DNA of 64,000 bases, from positions 372,001 to 436,000 of the forward strand of contig CP076354.1 in NCBI GenBank assembly GCA_018798825.1, written 5' to 3'. A program made the position numbers and the translations under genes. Origin of the DNA: Ochrobactrum sp. BTU1 (GTDB lineage: Bacteria > Pseudomonadota > Alphaproteobacteria > Rhizobiales > Rhizobiaceae). Of this stretch, positions 26,621 to 35,536 are shown piece after piece (the first letter of the stretch is position 1; each line of letters begins with the position of its first letter). The notes under the pieces are model-generated. The model saw only the letters and a list, made by a program, of their open reading frames with translations. It was not told where the DNA came from and made no database searches.

Positions 26621-27982
26621 TTATGTCGCAGCCTGAGTGGGGATGATGAGGAGGGCGCGCAAGCCACCTTCAGAAGGATTATGAAGCTGCACTTCACCGC
26701 CCATACGCGTTGCCGCCATCTTCACGATGGCCAGACCCAGACCACTGCCATTTTCGGTTCTATTGGCGCCGCGATAAAAGCGCTCGGTCACATAAGCCAT
26801 GTCTTCCGGCGGAATGCCGGGGCCATCATCCTCGACAGTGAAAACAACCTGATCATCAGCCTTTTCGAGACTGCATCGCACAGACCCGCCTTGAGGCGAA
26901 TGATTGACGGCATTCTCGATCAGATTACGCATGGCAAGCGTGAAGAGGTGTGGATATTGCATCGTTACAAGCGGCAGATTGCCGGGCAGTTCGATCTTCA
27001 CGCCCCGATGTGCGGCAAGCATACGCATGTCGGTCGAGATCGAAACAAGCAGCTGACAGGCTGGCTCCGGCGATGGTGGCTCCATTTCATCACCAGTCTC
27101 AAGGGCTGCAAGGTCCAGCAGCTGATTGACGAGACGGCTGGTGCGATCAACACCCGATGCAATTTGGCGTACTGCATTGAGGCGCATGGCGTCGTCTTTG
27201 GCACCCTCGGCGATCTGTGCCTGTGTCTTGAGGCCTGCAAGCGGCGTCTTCAATTCGTGTGCTGCAAAGATCGCAAAATTTCGCTCGCGTTCGCGGGCTT
27301 CTTCCACACGATGGAACAGATCATTCAAAGCCGAAACCACCGGGCTGATTTCGGAGGGTAACTTCTCTTCCGAAAGCGGTCGCAAATCCCGCGCATCGCG
27401 TTTGGATAAAGTGCCGGCGAGACTGCTCAACGGATCAAGCCCGCGACGGACGCAAAGCCAGATCAGGATAGCAAGAATTGGAAGTAGGAGCAGGGCAGGC
27501 AACACCACGCCCGTCACCACGTTTTGCACAAGCCGCTCTCGCACTGATAGGCTGTCGCCCACCATCACACGCAGCCCGAGCTTTGTATTCTCAACCGCAA
27601 ACACCCGCCAGCGGTCGCCAGCGACAACTGTATCTGAAAAGCCATTGGCCACATCGGTCAGGCGTTCACCCGGTGCGCTTTCGGACCGTCCAACAAGTCT
27701 GCCGTCGATTGCCCAGATCTGGCAGAAAAGCTGGCGATCATAATGGGGAAAATCATCCATCGGCTTGAGTGAAAGCTGTCCGCCGTCGCCATCGGGATTA
27801 ACCTCAACGCGCCGCTCGATCAAAAGCGAATTGACCATACGAGCCGCTTCCATGAGGCGCGCATCCAGCACTTTTTCAAGTCGCGATTGGGTACTCACAT
27901 GAATCCAGATAACGGCGAACAACCAGACAAGACAGGTGATGCCGATCAGTATGCCGGTCAGGCGACTGCGAATGGAGTTCAT
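26621..27982 (-). CDS. Sensor histidine kinase
   Basis: This 453-residue kinase has two membrane segments (about 10-30 and 160-185) enclosing a periplasmic sensor loop, a HAMP-like linker, the phospho-acceptor H-box AAHELKTPLAGLKTQ near residue 243, and the N-box NLIENAVNHSP with DDGPGIPPED and GLGLAIVKMAA. It overlaps the response regulator gene by 4 nt and is its evident partner. The architecture is like QseC/PmrB-type kinases. The signal is unknown. Confidence 0.9.
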   Translation of the reverse strand: MNSIRSRLTGILIGITCLVWLFAVIWIHVSTQSRLEKVLDARLMEAARMVNSLLIERRVEVNPDGDGGQLSLKPMDDFPHYDRQLFCQIWAIDGRLVGRSESAPGERLTDVANGFSDTVVAGDRWRVFAVENTKLGLRVMVGDSLSVRERLVQNVVTGVVLPALLLLPILAILIWLCVRRGLDPLSSLAGTLSKRDARDLRPLSEEKLPSEISPVVSALNDLFHRVEEARERERNFAIFAAHELKTPLAGLKTQAQIAEGAKDDAMRLNAVRQIASGVDRTSRLVNQLLDLAALETGDEMEPPSPEPACQLLVSISTDMRMLAAHRGVKIELPGNLPLVTMQYPHLFTLAMRNLIENAVNHSPQGGSVRCSLEKADDQVVFTVEDDGPGIPPEDMAYVTERFYRGANRTENGSGLGLAIVKMAATRMGGEVQLHNPSEGGLRALLIIPTQAAT

Positions 27983-28644
27983 GCTTGCTCCCTCGCAAGC
28001 CGGTAGCCGACACCGCGCACTGTCTCGATGAAGCCTGAACCAAGCTTGGATCGCAGATGATGGATATGCACCTCGACCGCGTTGCTTTCGACTTCTTCCT
28101 GCCAGCCATAAAGCGCTTCTTCAAGCGATGACTTGGAGATTGTCGCCGTTGGACGTTCCATTAAACTACGCAATATCGAAAACTCACGGCGGGTCAGGCG
28201 GAGCGGCTCGCCCTTGAACTGCACCGACATTTCAGCCGGATCGAGTTCCACGCCCTGCCATTCAAGCGTGCTACTTGCGCGCCCTGTGCCGCGCCGAGCA
28301 ATGGCACGCACACGCGCTGCGAGCTCATGAAGATCGAACGGCTTGCCAACATAATCGTCAGCCCCGGCATCAAGTCCTGCGATACGTTCCGGCACCTGAT
28401 CGCGCGCGGTCAGCAACAGAACTGGCGTATCATCGCGAGCCTGTCGCATGGATTTCAGAATGTCGAGACCGGAGCCATCCGGCAGCATGAGATCAAGCAC
28501 AACCGCGTTGTAATTCTGGGCAGCAAGGGCGGCCTCGGCATCTCCACAGTTTGCAACGGCATCCACGGTGAATCCGGCTAATCCCAGACCCACGGAAAGC
28601 CCGTCGAGCAGGATTGCATCGTCTTCAACCACCAGAATGCGCAT
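27979..28644 (-). CDS. OmpR-family response regulator
   Basis: This 221-residue regulator has a receiver domain with phospho-acceptor Asp51 (VVLDLMLPDGSGLDIL), the switch LLLTARD and Lys in VGKPFDLHE, and a C-terminal winged helix ending in HIHHLRSKLGSGFIETVRGV. It is co-transcribed with the kinase (4-nt overlap) and divergent from dsbD, which makes envelope or redox genes possible targets. This is only a contextual guess. The subfamily looks like QseB/PmrA. Confidence 0.92.
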   Translation of the reverse strand: MRILVVEDDAILLDGLSVGLGLAGFTVDAVANCGDAEAALAAQNYNAVVLDLMLPDGSGLDILKSMRQARDDTPVLLLTARDQVPERIAGLDAGADDYVGKPFDLHELAARVRAIARRGTGRASSTLEWQGVELDPAEMSVQFKGEPLRLTRREFSILRSLMERPTATISKSSLEEALYGWQEEVESNAVEVHIHHLRSKLGSGFIETVRGVGYRLAREQA

Positions 28645-28784
28645 GTGTCTTCCTGTTTCCGCCTTGTTTCATCTGTAACCGGCTTCTCGCTTTGCCAGCT
28701 TAAGGCTGCCTTAAGGTGACGACAGCATTTGCTTTTTACAACCTAAACTATTTTGCACGAATCAAATTACCCGGAATAACCCGA

Positions 28785-30569
28785 ATGCGCTTTTTCGCGA
28801 TACTTGCTGCTTTTCTTATGTTTGCTCTTTCACCTGCGCTGGCTACAAACCCGCTGCCGGTTGATGATGCTTTTCGTCTAAGTGTTGCGAAGGATGGCGA
28901 CAACCAGCTCCTGCTTAACTGGCAGATTTCCGACGGCTATTATCTCTATCGCGATCATATCGAAGCCAAAGATGCGAAAGGCGCAGCACTCACCGTTGAT
29001 ACGCAACCGGGTATTGCCAAGGATGATCCGAATTTCGGACGGCTCGAAGTCTATTACACGCGAGCAAGTGCCAGTGTTCCGGCGGGTAGCGAACCCATCC
29101 AGCTGACCTATCAGGGGTGTCAGGAAGACGGTATCTGCTATCGTCCTGAAACCCGCACAATTGATCCGGTAACGCTCGCCGTCAGCTCTCAGATGGGCAA
29201 AGCGTTTACGAACGGCTCCGTGTTCACCGCCGCATCAGCTCCTGCGGCTGAGAGCAAAGCTTTCGCGCTCGCCCCCGAAAAAGGCATGATCGAAAATCTT
29301 CTCGATCAGGGCGGTTCGGCACTGGTGATTGCAGCTTTCCTTGCTTTCGGTGTGCTGCTGGCCTTCACACCTTGCGTGTTTCCAATCTATCCGATTGTCG
29401 CAGGAACGCTGGCGCGGGAAGGCGAAAAACTGACGGCGAAACGCGGCTTCGTGCTTTCCAGTACTTATGTGTTCAGCCTCGCACTCGGGTTTGCTGTCGT
29501 CGGTGCAATTGCTGGCTGGTCAGGCCAGAATTTGCAAATGGTGCTGCAATCCAAATGGATGGCGCTTGCACTGGCTGGCATCTTCACATTGCTTGCTCTG
29601 TCGATGTTCGGCCTGTTCCAGCTACAGCTCCCATCCTCATGGGTCAGTGCAATCTCGGCTAAAACCGGCCAACGCACCGGTTCCAAGCGCTCTGCTGCAA
29701 TCCTCGGCTTTTCCTCGGTGCTGATTGTCGGGCCATGTGTGACTGCACCTCTTGCTGGTGCGCTGCTCTATATCGCACAGACAGCCAACGTAGCACTCGG
29801 AGCCAGCGCGCTCTTCGCGCTTGGCATCGGCAAAGGTCTGCCGTTGATTGCTTTTGCGACGCTGGGTGCTGGCACCTTGCCGCGTGCAGGCGCGTGGATG
29901 GAAGCGGTCAAGCAGGTATTCGGCTTTGGTTTTCTCGCAACCGCGATTTTCATGGCTGCACCCTTGCTGCCATCGGGCGTGGATATGGTTTTATGGGCTT
30001 TGCTGCTGTTTGGTGTGGCGAGCTTCGCTTTCCTCAAAATCTCGGATCGCAGCGTGGTTGCGCGCACGATTGGTACTGCCGCCTTCGTTTATGGCGTTAT
30101 TCTGATGCTCGGCGTTGCTTCCGGTGGTCGCGATCCATTGCAACCGCTGGCGGCATTGGTTAACCGTGACGTTAACCATAATTTGGCCGAGCTGCGATTC
30201 GCGCCGGTCGAAACGGTTTCTGCCCTTCAGGAAAAGCTGGATGCGGCGCGCGGCGATCAGCCGACGCTGGTCTATTTCACGGCAGATTGGTGCGTCAGCT
30301 GTTCCACTGTGGAGCGGCGCGTCCTGCCGGATGCAGGCGTGAAGAAAGCGCTGGGCGGATATCAGCTTATCAAGGCCGATGTCTCGGACCTGAATGCGGG
30401 CAATGCCGATCTCATGGCAAAGCTCAAAGTTGCAGGCCCGCCGACCATGGTTTTCTTCAACAATGCCAGCAAGGAACCTGAAGGTACACGCTTGGTTGGC
30501 GACGTTTCGTCGGCAACAATTGAACGTTCGGTCGGACTCATTAACGCCGGCCAGAAGCAAGGCTTTTAG
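28785..30569 (+). CDS. dsbD: DsbD, thiol:disulfide interchange protein
   Basis: This 594-residue protein has a signal peptide (residues 1-20), an N-terminal alpha domain with the GCQEDGICYRP cysteine pair, eight membrane helices with AFTPCVFPIYPIVAGT and IVGPCVTAPLAGAL, and a C-terminal thioredoxin domain with DWCVSCSTVE. It carries electrons from cytoplasmic thioredoxin to periplasmic thiol proteins. The ATG at 28785 gives a proper signal sequence; the in-frame start at 28716 would place unrelated residues ahead of it. A lipoprotein L,D-transpeptidase and a DsbA-like protein follow on the same strand. Confidence 0.94.
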   Translation: MRFFAILAAFLMFALSPALATNPLPVDDAFRLSVAKDGDNQLLLNWQISDGYYLYRDHIEAKDAKGAALTVDTQPGIAKDDPNFGRLEVYYTRASASVPAGSEPIQLTYQGCQEDGICYRPETRTIDPVTLAVSSQMGKAFTNGSVFTAASAPAAESKAFALAPEKGMIENLLDQGGSALVIAAFLAFGVLLAFTPCVFPIYPIVAGTLAREGEKLTAKRGFVLSSTYVFSLALGFAVVGAIAGWSGQNLQMVLQSKWMALALAGIFTLLALSMFGLFQLQLPSSWVSAISAKTGQRTGSKRSAAILGFSSVLIVGPCVTAPLAGALLYIAQTANVALGASALFALGIGKGLPLIAFATLGAGTLPRAGAWMEAVKQVFGFGFLATAIFMAAPLLPSGVDMVLWALLLFGVASFAFLKISDRSVVARTIGTAAFVYGVILMLGVASGGRDPLQPLAALVNRDVNHNLAELRFAPVETVSALQEKLDAARGDQPTLVYFTADWCVSCSTVERRVLPDAGVKKALGGYQLIKADVSDLNAGNADLMAKLKVAGPPTMVFFNNASKEPEGTRLVGDVSSATIERSVGLINAGQKQGF

Positions 30570-30606
30570 GATTGATCATGGCTCGGGGACATTGGGGTTG
30601 GGGAAA

Positions 30607-31392
30607 TTGACGACATATAATCAAATTGCAAAGGCAGCGCCGTCTCTGGCGCGGCTGATATTGATTGGCCTTATGCCTTTGGCAGTTGCGGCCTGTACTA
30701 CGACATCCGACAGGCCTGTCGTTGTTAACATGCCCGAACCAGCGGTCGTCGCACCTGAGCCAGTGGCTGTTGCACCTGTCGTTGAGCCTCTACCGGAGCC
30801 GGAAGTTCAGACGGCAAAGAGCGAATATGAAGTGATGTACGGTGCTGTCACCGACGGCGGCAATCACATTGCAGCACTCGATCTCAGTAAAATTGCCGAA
30901 CGCAATCTTCGCAAACAGGTCAATTATCAGACCAGCCACCCGGTCGGCACAATCATTGTCGATCCCTATACGCGCTATCTTTATCTCGTGCAGCCCGGTG
31001 GCAAGGCCATGCGCTATTCCGTTGGCGTGGGCCGTGCTGGCCTGACCTTCAGCGGCGAGGCGCAGGTTGCTTACAAGGCGCAATGGCCACGCTGGACACC
31101 AACGCAGAATATGATCAAGCGCAATCCTGATCATTATGCGAAATACGCCAATGGTCTGGAAGGCGGCATTCGCAATCCGCTCGGCGCGCGTGCGCTCTAT
31201 CTTTATCGCGATGGCAAAGACACGCTTTATCGCATCCATGGCACCAACGAACCCTGGTCAATCGGCAAGGCTGCTTCGTCGGGCTGTATCCGTCTTTTCA
31301 ATCAGGACATTCTCGATCTTCATAAACGCGTATCCAGTGGAAGCCGCGTTGTGGTCCTGAGCAAGACTCAATCTGCACAAGGAGAAAGCTGA
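30607..31392 (+). CDS. L,D-transpeptidase (YkuD/ErfK) lipoprotein
   Basis: This 261-residue protein has a lipoprotein signal (hydrophobic core LILIGLMPLAVAAC, lipid-acceptor Cys30), a Pro/Glu/Val-rich linker, and a YkuD catalytic domain. The active-site His lies in HGTNEPWSIG and the nucleophile Cys227 in SSGCIRLFNQD. It should form 3-3 peptidoglycan cross-links or attach proteins to peptidoglycan in the periplasm. The TTG at 30607 follows TTGGGG and gives a clean signal peptide; no in-frame ATG does. It begins 37 nt after dsbD and its stop overlaps the next start (TGATG). Confidence 0.9.
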   Translation: MTTYNQIAKAAPSLARLILIGLMPLAVAACTTTSDRPVVVNMPEPAVVAPEPVAVAPVVEPLPEPEVQTAKSEYEVMYGAVTDGGNHIAALDLSKIAERNLRKQVNYQTSHPVGTIIVDPYTRYLYLVQPGGKAMRYSVGVGRAGLTFSGEAQVAYKAQWPRWTPTQNMIKRNPDHYAKYANGLEGGIRNPLGARALYLYRDGKDTLYRIHGTNEPWSIGKAASSGCIRLFNQDILDLHKRVSSGSRVVVLSKTQSAQGES

Positions 31393-32006
31393 TGATGAAC
31401 CGCCGCCAGATGCTCGCTACAACTGTAGCCGGTGCCGCAACGATTGCCATTTCTGGCGGCGAGAGCTTCGCCCAGCGTGTGCCGACAGTGGCCGATGTCC
31501 TTTATGACAAGGAAATCCCGGTCCTTGGTAATCCTAACGGCAACGTCACCATTGTGGAATATTTCGACTATCAGTGCCCTTACTGCAAAAAGGGCCATGC
31601 TGAGCTGATGCGCGTTGTTGAGAAAGACGGCAATGTGCGTCTGGTGCTCAAAGACTGGATCATTTTCGGTGACAATTCGGCCTATCCGGCGCGTCTGGTG
31701 CTGGCGGCAGAAAAGTCGGGAAATTACGTCAAGGCTATGGAAGCCATGATGCTGACGCCCGGTCGTCTGACCAAAGATCAGACCGATGCAGCCTTGAAGA
31801 AGGGTGGCCTTGATCCGAAGAAGCTTGAGGCCGATTACAAGGTGGATGCTGCGCGGATCGACGGCATTCTTGCGCGCAACATGGAGCAGGGCGAAGCGTT
31901 CAATTTTGGCGGTACGCCGTCCTTCGTTATCGGCACCCGGCTTTACGGAGGCGTGATGAACGAGCGGAGCCTGATCGACGCGATCAAGGAAGCGCGGAAG
32001 GCTTAA
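31392..32006 (+). CDS. DsbA-like thiol:disulfide oxidoreductase
   Basis: This 204-residue protein has a possible twin-arginine type signal (MMNRRQMLATTVAG), a thioredoxin fold with C62-P-Y-C65 (EYFDYQCPYCKKGH) and the cis-proline loop GGTPSFVIGTRL. It is in the DsbA/Com1 group of periplasmic thiol oxidoreductases. The active site CPYC is shared with DsbC/DsbG-like reductive partners and some oxidases, so direction is not certain. The start codon overlaps the stop of the L,D-transpeptidase gene, so the two are translationally coupled. Confidence 0.9.
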   Translation: MMNRRQMLATTVAGAATIAISGGESFAQRVPTVADVLYDKEIPVLGNPNGNVTIVEYFDYQCPYCKKGHAELMRVVEKDGNVRLVLKDWIIFGDNSAYPARLVLAAEKSGNYVKAMEAMMLTPGRLTKDQTDAALKKGGLDPKKLEADYKVDAARIDGILARNMEQGEAFNFGGTPSFVIGTRLYGGVMNERSLIDAIKEARKA

Positions 32007-32017
32007 AGCGGTCGCAA

Positions 32018-32030
32018 AATTTGAAAGCAA
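32018..32030 (+). promoter_or_regulatory. Ada box upstream of ada
   Basis: AAT (32018-32020), six bases and GCAA (32027-32030) match the A-box/B-box pattern AAT-N6-GCAA bound by methylated Ada in E. coli. It lies 65 nt before the ada ATG, suggesting the usual autoregulation. The match is short, so chance occurrence is possible. Confidence 0.5.
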
Positions 32031-32094
32031 GCAGCGGAGTGTTGTCAGTCTTGTTAAGCGTTAGCTTTCCTTCATAGTAAGAAGGATAACGGAC

Positions 32095-33189
32095 ATGAAC
32101 CTGATGACACGCACGCTGACAAGCAACAATGACACTGATGAAAGCCGCTGGCTAAAAGTGCTGGCGCGCGACAAGGCATCAGATGGCGAATTCGTTTACG
32201 CTGTACGCACGACGGGCGTTTATTGCCGTCCATCGTGCCCGTCGCGGCGTGGCAAACGCGAAAATGTTCAGTTCTTTATGGTGGCCGAAGATGCAGAGCG
32301 GGCTGGCTTTCGCCCTTGTATGCGATGCAAGCCGCATGTCGATGTAACGCTTGATGCACAAAACAGTGCGCGCTATGCCGATATGGTTTCCGCCGCTTGC
32401 CGCTTCATCGAGAATGCCGATGAAGTTCCCGCGCTGGAAGACATTGCGCGAGCCGCAGGGGCAAGTCCGGCGCATTTCCATCGCATTTTCAAAAGCTTCA
32501 CAGGGCTCACGCCTAAAGCCTATGTCGATGCGCATCGTGCAGAGAAAATGCGCGCCGCACTTAAATCCGGTGATAGCCGCGTGACGGATGCGATCTACGA
32601 AGCGGGTTACAATTCTTCCAGCCGCTTCTATGAAGCCTCAGATAAGATACTCGGCATGAAGCCAAAGGCTTTTAAATCTGGCGGTGAAAACGAAACCATC
32701 CGCTTTGCCATCGGACAATCCACACTTGGCGCCGTTCTGGTAGCGGAAAGCGGCAAGGGGGTCTGCGCCATTCTGATGGGCGATGATCCGCAGGAGCTGA
32801 TTATCGATCTGGAAAAGCGGTTTCCGAAAGCGCAGCTCGTCGGTGCTGATCGCGACTTCGAGGATCACATTGCTCAGGTGATCGGCTTTGTTGAAAACCC
32901 AGGCATCGGATTCGATCTGCCGCTTGATTTGAGAGGCACCGCTTTCCAGCAGCGTGTCTGGCAAGCCTTGCGCGAAATCCCGCTTGGCAAAACTGTAAGC
33001 TATAGCGAACTCGCCGAGAGGATTGGTTTGCCAAAATCCACCAGAGCTGTGGCGCAGGCATGTGGTGCCAACAAGATTGCTGTTGCGGTTCCCTGCCATC
33101 GCGTTGTGCGCAATGATGGTGGCTTGTCCGGTTATCGCTGGGGCGTTGAACGCAAGCGGGATCTGATCGAAAGAGAGCGCCAGTCATGA
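32095..33189 (+). CDS. ada: Ada, methylated-DNA repair methyltransferase and activator
   Basis: This 364-residue protein has a zinc-binding N-terminal domain (C44, C48, C75, C78; CRPSCPS and CMRCKP), of which C44 accepts methyl groups from phosphotriesters. An AraC-type helix-turn-helix (about 85-190) follows, then a C-terminal O6-methylguanine methyltransferase with C334 in AVPCHRVVRN. Both activator and repair functions are therefore intact. The downstream oxygenase gene overlaps its stop by 4 nt. An Ada box precedes the gene. Confidence 0.95.
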   Translation: MNLMTRTLTSNNDTDESRWLKVLARDKASDGEFVYAVRTTGVYCRPSCPSRRGKRENVQFFMVAEDAERAGFRPCMRCKPHVDVTLDAQNSARYADMVSAACRFIENADEVPALEDIARAAGASPAHFHRIFKSFTGLTPKAYVDAHRAEKMRAALKSGDSRVTDAIYEAGYNSSSRFYEASDKILGMKPKAFKSGGENETIRFAIGQSTLGAVLVAESGKGVCAILMGDDPQELIIDLEKRFPKAQLVGADRDFEDHIAQVIGFVENPGIGFDLPLDLRGTAFQQRVWQALREIPLGKTVSYSELAERIGLPKSTRAVAQACGANKIAVAVPCHRVVRNDGGLSGYRWGVERKRDLIERERQS

Positions 33190-33887
33190 AAGAGAAACTG
33201 GCCTCTTACGACTGGCAGAAAATTGCAGATGAGCTGGATCAATTCGGCACCGCAACATTGGACCAGCTCTTTTCCAAAGATCAATGCAGTGAGATCGTCG
33301 GTCTTTATGACGCGTCTGACGCCTTTCGCTCGACGATTTCAATGGCAAGACATGGTTTTGGGCGTGGTGAGTACAAGTATTTCGCCAACCCGCTGCCTGA
33401 AATCATCGGGGCATCCCGCAATGAATTGTATGGACGATTAAGTCCGATAGCCAATCGCTGGAGCGAACGTCTTAGAAGCGCGATGGAATATCCATCGAAC
33501 CATGATGAGTATCTCGCAATGTGTCACGCTGCCGGGCAAACGCGCCCGACGCCACTGATCCTGCAATATGTCGAGGGCGATTATAATTGCCTGCATCAGG
33601 ATCTTTACGGCGATCTGGCTTTTCCGCTTCAGGTGGCCGTGCTGTTGTCGCAGCCGGGCGAGGATTTTACGGGCGGTGAATTTGTGCTCACAGAACAGCG
33701 TCCGCGTATGCAAAGTAGGGCCGAAGTTGTGCCTTTAAGGCAGGGAGATGCTGTGATTTTTGCGGTAAACGACAGGCCAATTTGTGGTACGCGTGGCGAT
33801 TATAAGGCGAAAATGCGGCACGGCGTCAGTCGTTTGCGCTCCGGCAAGCGTCATACGCTGGGCATTATATTTCATGATGCACGATAA
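33186..33887 (+). CDS. 2-oxoglutarate/Fe(II) oxygenase coupled to ada
   Basis: This 233-residue protein has the facial-triad pattern H137-Q-D139 (YNCLHQDLYGDLAF), a distal His212 (MRHGVSRL), and basic residues after it (R218, R222) that could hold 2-oxoglutarate. It resembles the stand-alone 2OG-Fe(II) oxygenase family near Ada in proteobacteria, and not the classical AlkB sequence. It overlaps the ada stop by ATGA and is thus translated with it. A role in alkylation damage repair or response is a reasonable inference; the substrate is unknown. Confidence 0.85.
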   Translation: MKEKLASYDWQKIADELDQFGTATLDQLFSKDQCSEIVGLYDASDAFRSTISMARHGFGRGEYKYFANPLPEIIGASRNELYGRLSPIANRWSERLRSAMEYPSNHDEYLAMCHAAGQTRPTPLILQYVEGDYNCLHQDLYGDLAFPLQVAVLLSQPGEDFTGGEFVLTEQRPRMQSRAEVVPLRQGDAVIFAVNDRPICGTRGDYKAKMRHGVSRLRSGKRHTLGIIFHDAR

Positions 33888-33947
33888 GGGGTTGCAACGT
33901 TTCAGTTGATGGCTTTTGATCGCGGCACAAGATCAAAGGAGTCGGAA

Positions 33948-34298
33948 ATGAGCGTGACCATCTACGGTATCAAAGCCTGTGACACCATGAAGAAGGCACG
34001 CAGCTGGCTTGACGATCATGGCATTGATTACGCCTTTCACGATTACAAGAAGGAAGGCTTGGACGCTGCAACAATCGACCGCTTTCTCAAGGACATAGAG
34101 TGGGAAAAGCTGCTCAATCGTGCGGGCACAACCTTCCGCAAACTGCCCGAAGAAGAGCGTCAGAATGTTGATGCTGAAAAGGCCCGGGCTCTGATGCTGG
34201 CGCAGCCTTCCATGGTCAAACGTCCCGTTCTCGAAAAAGATGGAAAGTTGACCGTCGGCTTCAAGCCCGATCAATACGAGACGTTTTTCCAAGCTTGA
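33948..34298 (+). CDS. ArsC/Spx-family (YffB-like) reductase-like protein
   Basis: This 116-residue protein has the ArsC-family thioredoxin-like fold, with the N-terminal YGIKACDTMKKARSWLDDHG and a C-terminal KRPVLEKDGKLTVGFKPDQY. A single Cys near residue 10 (in KACDT) corresponds to the glutathione-dependent reductase position of YffB proteins, not to a CxxC Spx redox switch. The ATG at 33948 follows AAAGGAG. Its substrate is not known. It stands 60 nt after the oxygenase gene. Confidence 0.88.
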   Translation: MSVTIYGIKACDTMKKARSWLDDHGIDYAFHDYKKEGLDAATIDRFLKDIEWEKLLNRAGTTFRKLPEEERQNVDAEKARALMLAQPSMVKRPVLEKDGKLTVGFKPDQYETFFQA

Positions 34299-34360
34299 GC
34301 ATTGCTGTCTCTGCCATAGATTGACTTGTTCAAACTGACAGTTAGCAGGGCACTCAATCC

Positions 34361-35404
34361 ATGCATAAGCGGATAGACAAGGTTCTTCAGCAATGGTCGG
34401 TCAGTTGGCGCGATGCGCTGATTGCCTCTATTGGTGGCGCGGTGGCTTGGCTTATCTGTCAGTGGATGCTCGGCCAGCCGCGCCCCGTTTTTGCAATGGT
34501 TACGGCCGTTATCTGCCTTGCGCCCAATCTCCCCAATCACGGAAAACAGGCGATTGGCGTCATTACCGGCGTGACGACCGGCGTTGTGGTTGGCGAGCTT
34601 TCTCTGCTACTTCCGGAAACGATCCCGGTCCTGCATATGAGCGTTGTCACCTGCATTGCCATGGTGCTTGCAACAACCTTTGGTCTGGCCCCCGCAATCG
34701 CCATTCAGTCGGGCGTTTCCGCAATTCTGGTTCTGGCGATGGGGCCGCAGGTTGCCGGTATGACGCGCCTCATCGATGTTCTCGTGGGCGCGGGTGTCGG
34801 GCTCCTTTTCAGTCAGATACTGGCGACACCCGATCCGGTGAGGCTCATCGACAGGGCTGTGCGGGGTCTGGTCGACAATATCCTGAAAGGCCTGAAACAG
34901 TCCGCGATTGCGCTTGAAAAACAGGATGTTGTCCACGCACAAAGCGCCATCAACCAGTTCACGCAAGCACAACGCGCGGTCAATGCACTGGGTGATGGCA
35001 TAGCGCTCGCGCGATCCAATGCGCGCTGGTCGTTGCGTGGAAGGCTCGTCGCGCGCGAAGTCAGTGAAATGGCGGGCCGCTATGATCGTCGCGGCATCCG
35101 GCTTTATGCATCGGCACTGTTGTTTGGTGAAGCACTCGGCAATGCTCTGCGTAAAAAGGAAGCCTCGCCGCCGGAGTGGATTGCACAGTCATTGCAATCG
35201 GTCATCCATAATTGCAATCTGGATGAAGGCGAGACGCCGGAACGCTTGCCTCCGGTGCCGCAGGGTATTGATTTCAGCTGGCGTGATACGGCTTTCCGCC
35301 TGCAGTCCGTGAATGAAACGCTGTTACATTTTCTGCATTCGGCCCAGCCTGACAGTGTGCCTGTACGGATGCCAAAGCCAAATGCAGATGTGCCAACGGT
35401 ATGA
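34361..35404 (+). CDS. FUSC-family membrane protein, aromatic-acid exporter type
   Basis: This 347-residue protein has about six hydrophobic segments in the N-terminal half (roughly 20-165) and a soluble helical C-terminal half, the layout of FUSC/aromatic acid exporter-like (ArAE) proteins. The half-length is typical of the single-unit members. No substrate can be named. It is preceded by the YffB-like gene and followed by an MFS gene, both on the same strand but with spacing of 62 and 132 nt. Confidence 0.75.
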   Translation: MHKRIDKVLQQWSVSWRDALIASIGGAVAWLICQWMLGQPRPVFAMVTAVICLAPNLPNHGKQAIGVITGVTTGVVVGELSLLLPETIPVLHMSVVTCIAMVLATTFGLAPAIAIQSGVSAILVLAMGPQVAGMTRLIDVLVGAGVGLLFSQILATPDPVRLIDRAVRGLVDNILKGLKQSAIALEKQDVVHAQSAINQFTQAQRAVNALGDGIALARSNARWSLRGRLVAREVSEMAGRYDRRGIRLYASALLFGEALGNALRKKEASPPEWIAQSLQSVIHNCNLDEGETPERLPPVPQGIDFSWRDTAFRLQSVNETLLHFLHSAQPDSVPVRMPKPNADVPTV

Positions 35405-35536
35405 CTTCCGCATTTAGCCATAATCCAACCAGATTGAAGCGGGTTCAAATGCCGGAAAGTTGAACTGAATTCGAGTGATTGATCCCATCAGAAAAATTCA
35501 ATTGTATGCGTTCGCGCGAAGCGTATTTTCCCCGCC

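Noticed and set aside
30160..30180. TTAA ... TTAA pair inside dsbD as a CtrA site
   Set aside because: The spacing is 8, not 7, and it lies inside coding sequence.
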